NCBI GenBank assembly: GCA_024640765.1
Contig: JAHEEK010000002.1
Span: 1 to 64,000, forward strand
Length of the DNA stretch: 64,000 nucleotides
Reading direction: 5' to 3'
Source: Nereida sp024640765
GTDB lineage: Bacteria; Pseudomonadota; Alphaproteobacteria; Rhodobacterales; Rhodobacteraceae
The translations under genes were made by a program, and so were the position numbers. Below, piece after piece: positions 1 to 7,153 of this stretch (position 1 is the first letter of the stretch; every line of letters starts with the position of its first letter). Under the pieces are notes generated by a model. It saw only the letters and a program-made list of their open reading frames with translations. It did no database searches and was not told the origin of the DNA.

Positions 1-923
1 GTTGTGGGCGCGTTGCACAGTGCCATCGACGACCCAACAGCCACGCATGAAATCACCAGCAGGGCGTTGCTTTGGTTAAACCATAAAAGTGCCATCACCC
101 CGTTTAGGACAACGGATGCGTAGAGCAGAAGTTGGGGCGGGAGCCGCTTGTTCAGCTTTGCTACGCCGAAATTTCCGACCGCAAAAACGGACCAGATGAC
201 AAACATATAAAGACCCACGGTTGTGGTGGGCGCAGCAATTTTGTCAGATAGCGCAATCGTCACGATGAACCATGTGGAGATACCGTAGCTGATGAGGATG
301 AAACCCAGCACGGACATCACCGGTAAAGTTAATATGCGGCGGATCGAAGGTGCGCTGGTTTTGGTTTTAAGATCCGCGCGACCTCGGGGTTTTGGCGGGC
401 GTAGGACAGCGATTGCAGTCACAACAGGGACGATCATCCAGCCATACCGCCAGCTGAATGTGTCCATCAAAAATGCCGCCCCAAATGGATAAAGGGCTGC
501 GACAGCCCCTGTGATCATCCCCCAATAGCTTAGCGCCGTGAGCATGTTGCGGGGGCGGTTCGCGGCCAAAAGTGCTGGGATCATCGGCGAAAACAGTCCG
601 GCACCTGCACCTTGGAATAGTCTTAGGATAATCGTCTGCTCGCCGGTTCTGGCGAAAAGCAGTAGAACCGAAGCTGTACAAAAGAGAAACGCGCCTGAGG
701 TAAAGACGCGTTCCTTGCCAATTTCATCACCCGCTGCACCGCTCACAAATAGGGCGATGATGAGCGTGGTTTTGTATCCTGATATCAGTCAAAGCGCTTG
801 GTCTGTGTCTAATGCCAAGTCGATGCTTAGGGCTTTGACGATGATCGGGCATGTTGAAATTTCAATGATATAGGCAATACTGGCCGCAAAAATCGCAAAC
901 GTGTTTGCATTACGAAGGTGCAC
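1..923 (-). pseudogene. MFS transporter, interrupted by an in-frame TGA and cut by the window edge
   Basis: Read on the minus strand, a membrane-transporter frame starts at a GTG at 923 (about 9 nt after AGGAAAA), runs 44 codons and meets TGA at 789-791. The same frame then stays open to base 1. The part after the stop has hydrophobic helices and the MFS loop between helices 2 and 3 (GDEIGKERVF, the GxxxDxxGRK-type motif), then about 200 further residues of alternating hydrophobic segments. In relatives the position near the stop, just before LISGY, is usually Trp, so TGG to TGA is a likely origin. TGA is an ordinary stop in neighbouring genes, so readthrough as Trp is unlikely. The 3' end lies outside the window. 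The start overlaps the end of the upstream broken gene by 14 nt, as in an operon. Confidence 0.75.
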
Positions 924-1705
924 GATCGTCACTTTTCCTACGTTTGCGCGACTGGGTTGCATACTCACCAACAACACGCTTTTCACCGACGCGCTCTACG
1001 ATTGTGGCGCGGTAATCTGCCCAATCATCGTCGGTCATATCAGCCATTGCCGCAACCTTAATTGTCGATTTTTGGACTTATGGGCTAAGCATAGCGCGGT
1101 GGATCGGTTGGATAGTGAACATGGGGTGGTCGCGCTTAAACTCCACAGGGCAATCGGTCTTCGTGATCCGAATATTGGTAAATAGGGGACCAAACCAGCG
1201 GTCCGTTTCGATCACGCCTTCATAGCTTTCCATGTGCTGCGTGCGCGGCAGATTGGCAGGTTCGCGGACCAAGACACACCAATCCGCGGCGGTCTTTGCA
1301 ATAAGTCCCGACCAGATTTGTACGACACCCGGTTGCAAAACGGAGGCGAGAAAAGGGGGGAGAGTACCCCTTCACATCATCTGGCGCATCCGCATCAAAT
1401 TGTGCCGCGTAGTTTGGGAATTGAGCTGCATCCAGTGGCATCCAATCCGGTGCGTCCGGATAGCGCCAAAGCACACGGGTGCCGTCCCACATTAGAGAAA
1501 AATCCATGGGTGCGAACACGTACCACCCCAATTGCGAGGCGACGCGGATCGGCTCGCAATATCTGTAGGCGCGCAGGGGCAGGGTACCGCCCGCTGCGGC
1601 GTCGGCGGGGACGGACAAGCTGACCTGGGGGATCATTCGGTAGAACTCCGCCAATGCACCAAGGGCGGATGCGTCGGCTTGAAGTGGGGATTGGAAATCA
1701 AGCAT
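910..1705 (-). pseudogene. Decayed gene, possibly DUF6065 family (frameshift plus in-frame TAA)
   Basis: One protein is spread over two frames. Codons from ATG 1705 give a segment with RYCEPIRVASQLGWYVFAP and an aromatic-rich stretch. After the run A4G6 at 1351-1360 the coherent sequence continues in another frame (LQPGVVQIWSGLIAKTAADW, RWFGPLFTNIRI); removing one base in this run joins them. That frame meets TAA at 1078-1080 but continues in frame as a charged C-terminal tail (DMTDDDWADYRATIVERVGE) to the stop at 910. The whole would be about 264 aa. The Y-C-x-P-I-x-A plus G-W-x-x-x-x-P pattern resembles DUF6065 proteins from memory; this is tentative and their function is unknown to me. The gene lies between the repeat-peptide gene and the MFS gene. 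Confidence 0.6.
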
Positions 1706-1980
1706 CTGCCGACCTGCGCGACAGCCGTTTTGAACGCTGGCGATTTGTTGGCGATGTGCACAGTTTCGGTGTCGGCAACGTCTGTTGCAAAAGCAGGTGA
1801 CTTATTTGCGATTGGTACATTTTCGGCATCACGCGTGTCAGCGAAGTCTGTTTTGAAGGCCGGTGATTTGTTGGCGATGTGAACGCGGCCTGCGTCGGTT
1901 ACGTGGTCGAAATCTGGTGCAAATGCAGGTGCTTTGTTTGCGAAGTGAACGAGGCCATTGTCTGCTGTAGAACGTGTCAT
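1633..1980 (-). CDS. Small protein with four ANKSPAF-type repeats
   Basis: A 115-aa protein of unknown function. ATG at 1980 is chosen because CAGGAG lies 8 nt upstream; a longer in-frame extension to 2046 lacks such a site. After a short lead (MTRSTADNG) come four repeats with core H/P-I/F-A-N-K-S/A-P-A-F followed by an Asp-rich spacer; core-to-core spacing is 22, 22 and 19 residues. The last about 25 codons overlap, in another frame, the start of the DUF6065-like gene at 1705, and look like an out-of-frame tail rather than designed sequence. No signal peptide or membrane segment is seen. Repeated short cores behind a short lead, next to a conserved unknown protein and an MFS transporter, recall multi-core peptide precursors, but no known precursor family is recognised. 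Confidence 0.6.
   Translation of the reverse strand: MTRSTADNGLVHFANKAPAFAPDFDHVTDAGRVHIANKSPAFKTDFADTRDAENVPIANKSPAFATDVADTETVHIANKSPAFKTAVAQVGRCLISNPHFKPTHPPLVHWRSSTE
1738..1945 (-). repeat. Four degenerate tandem DNA repeats encoding ANKSPAF
   Basis: The 12-nt core, read on the plus strand as gatttgttggcg or variants, begins at 1742, 1799, 1865 and 1931. Intervals are 57, 66 and 66 nt, all multiples of three, so the repeat is kept at protein level. Third positions and the spacers have diverged, which argues that the duplication is not recent. Confidence 0.8.
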
Positions 1981-2314
1981 GTGGGTAACTCCTGAACTGG
2001 TTGATGACTGTGACCTGACGCTTGCTGAACAATCTATGCGTGTCAAAAGCTAAAAGTGAGAAGGTACCATATTTGCTACATGTGGTATGTGGAGGGGAAT
2101 GATTATATCATATGCTGTGGATAATCGTGTCACATTCAAAGGTATGAGTTCATGTATGGTTTAGACATTTGACAAATTACGAAAAGTATAATTCCCGTTT
2201 AAGCTGTGTTCATGAAAGTGATTCGAAAGAATATGCTGCTTTGGGCTGGGCAAACTGGCCATAAAAAAACCCGGCTCAAAGGCCGGGTTTCTTCGTCTTG
2301 AAAGAACGTGCCGC
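1981..2314. other. Intergenic region upstream of the repeat gene, with inverted repeat
   Basis: This non-coding stretch lies between the divergent 5' side of the repeat gene and the 3' end of the BMP gene. It holds an imperfect inverted repeat TACCATAT-N7-ATGTGGTA (2065-2087, one mismatch), a possible operator. On the plus strand a perfect TATAAT (2187-2192) with TAGACA 19 nt upstream could start a short transcript running to the hairpin at 2267-2290. It is more AT-rich than the flanking genes. No gene was found. Confidence 0.4.
2263..2290 (-). terminator. Rho-independent terminator of the BMP transporter operon
   Basis: Stem AAACCCGGC (2267-2275) pairs with GCCGGGTTT (2282-2290) around a 6-nt loop. 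On the minus strand it is followed by a run of seven T (2263-2269 read in reverse), a textbook intrinsic terminator 25 nt past the stop of the substrate-binding protein gene. Confidence 0.9.
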
Positions 2315-3397
2315 TTATTGCGGGATGTCGCCTGTCAGACCTTCAATGTAGAAGCTCATGCCAGCCAATGTGCCGTCATCCGCTACTTCGCCGTCAGCCA
2401 ACCAAGGTGTTCCGTCTTGCTTGTTGACGGGGCCTGTGAACGGGTGGTAGGCTCCTGTGCGCATTGCTTCGATCATCGCTTCGGCCTCTGCTTTGATGTC
2501 GGCTGGTACGCGGTCGGTGATCTCACCAATTTCAACCATACCCGTGTCGATGCCGTCCCATGTTTGGACAGTTTCCCATGTGCCGTCCATGACCGCTTTC
2601 ACGCGGTCGATGTAGTAGGGCGCCCAGTTGTCGATGATGGACGAAACGCGCGGCCCGTCTTTGAACTGAGCCATGTCTGAGGCTTGGCCAAATCCGATGA
2701 CGCCTTCGTTTTCAGCAGCAACTGTCAAAGGTGCAGTCGTGTCTGTGTGTTGCAAGATCACGTCCGCGCCTTGCTCGATCAGTGTTTTTGCAGCGTCCGC
2801 TTCTTTCGCAGGGTCTTCCCATGTGAAAGCCCAGATGATGTTGAATTCTACATCGGGGTTAACGCGCTTGGCGTGCAGGTAGGCTGAGTTGATGCCACGG
2901 ATAACTTCCGGAATTGGGAAAGATGCGATGTACCCAATTTTGTTGGTTTTGGTCATCTTGCCTGCGATGTGACCTTGAACGGCGCGGCCTTCGTAGAAAC
3001 GCGCTGAGTAGGTCGACACGTTATCGGCTGTTTTGTAGCCAGTTGCGTGCTCAAATTTCACGTCCGGGAATTTGGCCGCAACATTGATCGTTGGGTCCAT
3101 GTAACCAAAAGAGGTCGTGAAGATAAGCTTGGCACCGGAAAGCGCCATCTGTGTCATCACGCGCTCGGCGTCCGCGCCTTCTGGAACGCTTTCTTGGTAG
3201 ATGGTTTCAACTTTGTCGCCGAATGCTTCGTCAACGGCGAGGCGGCTTTGGTTGTGCTCATATGTCCAGCCACCGTCACCGATGGAGCCCACGTAAACAA
3301 AGCCCACTTTGAGCTTTTCATGGCCGTCGGCGAATGCGCCTGAGGTGAGTGCTAGTGCAGCGGCAGCTGCTGCCAGGAGTGTGCGTCGTAGGATCAT
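2315..3397 (-). CDS. BMP family ABC transporter substrate-binding protein
   Basis: Periplasmic binding protein of the BMP/PnrA family (PF02608), which captures purine nucleosides or related ligands for an ABC importer. The 360-aa product starts with a clear signal peptide (MILRRTLLAAAAAALALTSG, cleavage after AFA). The body has family features: VGFVYVGSIGDGGWTYEHN near the N-terminus, the FTTSFGYMDPT segment, and WAFTWEDPAKE. ATG 3397 is preceded by GGGGGGACC. It is the last gene of an operon in the order ATPase, permease, permease, binding protein, the usual content for a nucleoside importer. The exact ligand cannot be read from sequence. Confidence 0.93.
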   Translation of the reverse strand: MILRRTLLAAAAAALALTSGAFADGHEKLKVGFVYVGSIGDGGWTYEHNQSRLAVDEAFGDKVETIYQESVPEGADAERVMTQMALSGAKLIFTTSFGYMDPTINVAAKFPDVKFEHATGYKTADNVSTYSARFYEGRAVQGHIAGKMTKTNKIGYIASFPIPEVIRGINSAYLHAKRVNPDVEFNIIWAFTWEDPAKEADAAKTLIEQGADVILQHTDTTAPLTVAAENEGVIGFGQASDMAQFKDGPRVSSIIDNWAPYYIDRVKAVMDGTWETVQTWDGIDTGMVEIGEITDRVPADIKAEAEAMIEAMRTGAYHPFTGPVNKQDGTPWLADGEVADDGTLAGMSFYIEGLTGDIPQ

Positions 3398-3461
3398 GAT
3401 GGTCCCCCCATTGGTTAACGCGTGAAGGCCCCCACGGCTGTGAAGGCGGGTGAAGCTGCCT

Positions 3462-4394
3462 CTAATTAGAGGCGTGAAACGAACGGCCGAGCATGGCAGG
3501 TGCCTGTGCACGGCTGATGCCGTATTTGTGGAGCGCCGATAGCAAGACCAGCACGAAGATGGTGATCACATACGGCGACATGGACAAGTATTCCACCGGA
3601 ATTGTACTTCCCGCCGCCTGTAGGTTGAGTTGTAAAATGGCAATGCCGCCAAAAATATAGGCACCCAGAATAATCAACAGCGGGCGCCAGCTTGCAAAAA
3701 CCACAAGCGCCAGCGCGATCCAACCGGCACCCGTGGTCATGCCTTCGGTCCACTGCGGTACGCGTACCAGGGATAGATACGCCCCACCAAGACCCGCACA
3801 TGCGCCACCAAACACGATGGCGCCAAAGCGGATCCACATCACTTTATAACCCAATGCATGTGCAGCGTTATGATCTTCGCCGACCGCGCGTAAAATTAGG
3901 CCCAATCGGCTAAAACGTAAAACCGCCCATACAGCCACGGGGATCGCCAGTCCGATGTAGAGCATCGCGTCATGGCCCAGAACGATACGCTCAAACGCAT
4001 TCAGCTGAGCCCCGCTCATCAGTTGTGGCATCTTTGGCGGGACGATTCCCACGTAGCTTTGCCCGACCATGGCGGATGCGCCTAAGCCGAATAGGGTAAG
4101 CGCAAGGCCCGTGGGCACTTGGCTGGTCAAAAAGAACTGGGTCAGAACAGCGAAGACCACGGACAGGGCTGCACCACCAAGCGCGCCGCCGACAAACCCC
4201 AATGAGGGCGATCCGGTTTCAACCGCTGTGATGAAACCGCAGACTGCGCCAATGATCATCATGCCTTCGACACCAAGGTTCAAAACGCCAGTTTTCTCAA
4301 CGACCAACTCACCGATTGCTGCAAGCAAAAGTGGGGTCGCGGCAACCATGACCGAGGCCACATAAAACGCAGGGTTAATCGCTGCCCAATCCAT
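3462..4394 (-). CDS. ABC transporter permease, nucleoside type (second permease)
   Basis: Inner-membrane permease of the branched-chain amino acid/ribose superfamily (PF02653), similar to YufQ/NupQ. The 310-aa protein has roughly nine hydrophobic segments and the conserved block LNLGVEGMMIIGAV near residues 38-51 and the EDHNAAHALGY cytoplasmic loop near 170. Its ATG shares one base with the stop of the upstream permease (TAATG), so translation is probably coupled. With its partner it forms the membrane channel of the BMP importer. Confidence 0.92.
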   Translation of the reverse strand: MDWAAINPAFYVASVMVAATPLLLAAIGELVVEKTGVLNLGVEGMMIIGAVCGFITAVETGSPSLGFVGGALGGAALSVVFAVLTQFFLTSQVPTGLALTLFGLGASAMVGQSYVGIVPPKMPQLMSGAQLNAFERIVLGHDAMLYIGLAIPVAVWAVLRFSRLGLILRAVGEDHNAAHALGYKVMWIRFGAIVFGGACAGLGGAYLSLVRVPQWTEGMTTGAGWIALALVVFASWRPLLIILGAYIFGGIAILQLNLQAAGSTIPVEYLSMSPYVITIFVLVLLSALHKYGISRAQAPAMLGRSFHASN

Positions 4395-5491
4395 TATGCG
4401 GCTTCCTTTACGGTGCGCGGCGCGGCGCGGCGAATGCGGTAATTCACTAGCAGTTCACCTGCCAGCAAGAAAAAGAGCAACATCCCTTGGAACGCTGAGA
4501 TTGCCGAAGCCGGCAGGCCAATGATGAATTGCGCAAGCTCACCGCCAATGTAGGTCAGCGACATCAACAAGCCTGCGGCCAAAATACCCCATGGGTTCAG
4601 ACGGCCCAAGAAAGCGACGATGATCGCAGTGAACCCGTAGCCTGATGCGAAATCGATGCTGACTTGTCCTGCGGGGCCTGCGACCTCAAACATACCTGCC
4701 ATGCCCGCCAATGCGCCGGAAATACCAAGGCACACCGCAGTGATTACATGGGGGTTCACACCTGCAAAGCGCGCAGCTTTGGGCGCCGCACCCGCCAGCT
4801 TGATCTGAAAGCCGAGGCGGTGCTTGGACATCAACACATAGGCCAGAATAACCGCGCTGAACGCTGCGACAACGCCCCAGTGGACAGAACTACCTTGCCA
4901 AATTTCTGCGTTATGAGCAGAGGCATATTGTTGCAGGTTGCGCGATCCCGGAAAGCCGTTGCCATCAGGGTTGCGGAGTACGCCAACAGACATCGAAGAC
5001 AGCAGTTCAAGCGCAACATAGACCAGCATCAACGAGACCAGAATTTCATTGGTACCCAGCTTAATCTTCAAAATGGCGGGGATCATGCCCCACATAAACC
5101 CGCCAACGGCACCAGCGATGACCATAGCGGGGAAAATCCACCATGCCTCAAGCGGGTAAGCGGCCAGTGCTACAGCCGCACCACACAACGCGCCAATGAC
5201 ATATTGCCCTTCTGCGCCAATGTTCCAAACGCCTGCCTTAAAGCCGATGGACAGACCAATTGCGATCAGGATTAGGGGCGCTGCTTTCACCAACAACTGC
5301 GGGCGTGAGTAGGCCGCGAATTGCTCGTTAAAGAGCGGGTCCCAGAAGATTGTACGGATCGCATCAACGGGTGGCTTGCCTAGCATCCAAAACATAATGC
5401 CGCCGGCAATCATGGTGGCAATAAGTGCTAGAAACGGCGTGAGATAAGCCCAAAGGTTCGAAGGGTTTGGGCGCTTTTCAAGCTTATACAT
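4394..5491 (-). CDS. ABC transporter permease, nucleoside type (first permease)
   Basis: Second membrane subunit of the same importer, YufP/NupP-like (PF02653), 365 aa from ATG 5491. The start is favoured because it overlaps the ATPase stop by 8 bp; an ATG at 5509 is also in frame. Visible features are an N-terminal helix after a charged KLEKRPNPSN segment, the block WNIGAEGQYVIGALCG, and the ELLSSMSVG and INPHVITAVCLG regions. About ten transmembrane helices are expected. It should pair with the 310-aa permease. Confidence 0.92.
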   Translation of the reverse strand: MYKLEKRPNPSNLWAYLTPFLALIATMIAGGIMFWMLGKPPVDAIRTIFWDPLFNEQFAAYSRPQLLVKAAPLILIAIGLSIGFKAGVWNIGAEGQYVIGALCGAAVALAAYPLEAWWIFPAMVIAGAVGGFMWGMIPAILKIKLGTNEILVSLMLVYVALELLSSMSVGVLRNPDGNGFPGSRNLQQYASAHNAEIWQGSSVHWGVVAAFSAVILAYVLMSKHRLGFQIKLAGAAPKAARFAGVNPHVITAVCLGISGALAGMAGMFEVAGPAGQVSIDFASGYGFTAIIVAFLGRLNPWGILAAGLLMSLTYIGGELAQFIIGLPASAISAFQGMLLFFLLAGELLVNYRIRRAAPRTVKEAA

Positions 5492-7001
5492 TGGCCGTCT
5501 CCAAGTCATGCGCGCCGCCCAGCATCAGGCCAATTTTCTCTACGCTCAATTCGGTCGTGGGCACTGAGGCGGACAGACGGCCTTCGTTCAGCGCACAAAA
5601 GCGGTCAGTAATTTCAAGAAGCTCATCAAGGTCTTGGCTGATCACAACAACCGCTTTACCCGCATCGGCCATATCCAAAATCGCCTGGCGGATGGCGGCG
5701 GCGGCACTTGCATCAACGCCCCACGTGGGCTGGTTGACCACCAACACATCGGGGTCTTGTAGAATTTCGCGGCCTACTACGAATTTTTGCAGATTGCCGC
5801 CGGATAACGCACGCGCGGCTACTTGGTTGTTCGGAGTGCGCACATCGAAACGGGCAATGATCTCATCTGCATAGCCCCGGGTTTTCCCCCAATTGGCGAA
5901 ACCAAGCGAGGTCAGTGCCTTGCGTGTTGCGGCGGACAGAAACGCATTTTCCATCAGCGACATATCTGGCGCAGCGGCGTGGCCCAAACGTTCCTCAGGA
6001 GCGGAAAGGGTACCAAGAGCGCGCCGTGAGGTCGGCGGTAGATGCCCGACATCGCGACCATCAAGGCGGATCATCCCGCGTTTTGTACGAATTTCACCAG
6101 ATAGGGCGGCCAGCAGCTCGTCCTGACCGTTGCCTGCAACACCGCCGATACCCAGAATTTCACCTTTGCAAACGCTCAGTGAGACATCTTTTAGGCTGGT
6201 GCCGAACGCACTATGCGACGCGGCACTTAGGTTTGTGACGTCTAATACGGTCGCGCCCTTGGGGCGGTCGCGCCGTTCTGGGTCATGCAGGCGGGTGCCC
6301 ACCATCAGCTCTGCCATATCGCGCGCAGAAGTATCGCGCGGCACACATGTACCCACGTTCTTGCCGCGGCGTAGGACAGTTGCGGTATCGCAAAGTGCGC
6401 GGATTTCTTCGAGTTTGTGGGAAATATACAGAATAGAGGTGCCTGCGTCACGCAGCTTGCGAAGGGTCTCAAACAAAATATCGACTTCTTGCGGCGTTAG
6501 AACCGATGTCGGCTCATCCATGATCAGCAGCTTGGGATCCTGCAAAAGGCACCGAATGATTTCAACGCGTTGGCGCTCACCGGCGGACAGATCCCCAACA
6601 ATTCGGGATGGATCAAGCGGCAGGCCAAATTGATCGGACACCTTGCTGATTTGCTGGGCAAGGGCGCGCATCTTTGGCGGATTTTCCATGCCAAGTGCGA
6701 TGTTTTCCGCAACGCTTAGGGCGCCAAAAAGACTAAAGTGCTGAAACACCATCGCGATGCCTGCGGTGCGTGCTGTGCTTGGTTTGTCTGGCGAAAACGC
6801 CTTGCCGTTCAGCACCATTTGGCCCGCATCCGGCGTGACAAGGCCGTAGATCATTTTGACCAGTGTAGATTTCCCCGCCCCATTTTCACCGAGCAGAGCA
6901 TGAACTTCGCCGCGTGCGATGGTCAGGCTCACGTCTTCGTTGGCGACCACGCCGGGATAGGATTTGATTAACCCGGTGAGTGTCAGCAAAGGGGGTCTCA
7001 T
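5484..7001 (-). CDS. ABC transporter ATP-binding protein with two nucleotide-binding domains
   Basis: A 505-aa tandem ATPase like RbsA/YufO that powers the nucleoside importer. Domain 1 has Walker A GENGAGKST (residues 38-46), a Q-loop (VFQHF), signature LSAGERQ, Walker B LLIMDEPTSVLT and switch His in YISHK. Domain 2 has a degenerate Walker A (GVAGNGQDELL), signature LSGGNLQK and NQPTWGVD in place of DEPT; this asymmetry is normal in the family and implies one weak ATP site. It is the first gene of the operon and diverges from dnaE with about 150 bp between the starts. Confidence 0.94.
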   Translation of the reverse strand: MRPPLLTLTGLIKSYPGVVANEDVSLTIARGEVHALLGENGAGKSTLVKMIYGLVTPDAGQMVLNGKAFSPDKPSTARTAGIAMVFQHFSLFGALSVAENIALGMENPPKMRALAQQISKVSDQFGLPLDPSRIVGDLSAGERQRVEIIRCLLQDPKLLIMDEPTSVLTPQEVDILFETLRKLRDAGTSILYISHKLEEIRALCDTATVLRRGKNVGTCVPRDTSARDMAELMVGTRLHDPERRDRPKGATVLDVTNLSAASHSAFGTSLKDVSLSVCKGEILGIGGVAGNGQDELLAALSGEIRTKRGMIRLDGRDVGHLPPTSRRALGTLSAPEERLGHAAAPDMSLMENAFLSAATRKALTSLGFANWGKTRGYADEIIARFDVRTPNNQVAARALSGGNLQKFVVGREILQDPDVLVVNQPTWGVDASAAAAIRQAILDMADAGKAVVVISQDLDELLEITDRFCALNEGRLSASVPTTELSVEKIGLMLGGAHDLETANV

Positions 7002-7153
7002 AAGGGCAATAATGTCTCGGTGAGGGAATCGCGGTTATGGCGCGACACAATGGCGATTAAGCGCTGAAAGGCAATGGTCGCGCGTGGTTTTTGCATGAAA
7101 TTCTAGCATATTTGCCCCTTTATCCGCCTCGCGCCCCCACATATGCTGTCCCA

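Noticed and set aside
789..791. TGA read as tryptophan or selenocysteine
   Set aside because: TGA is the normal stop of several genes here (for example hisC), and no SECIS-like hairpin was seen directly after it.
1232..1882. Plus-strand open frames over the accessory patch
   Set aside because: They have no homology-like features and oppose the minus-strand genes; their openness follows from the codon bias of the other strand.
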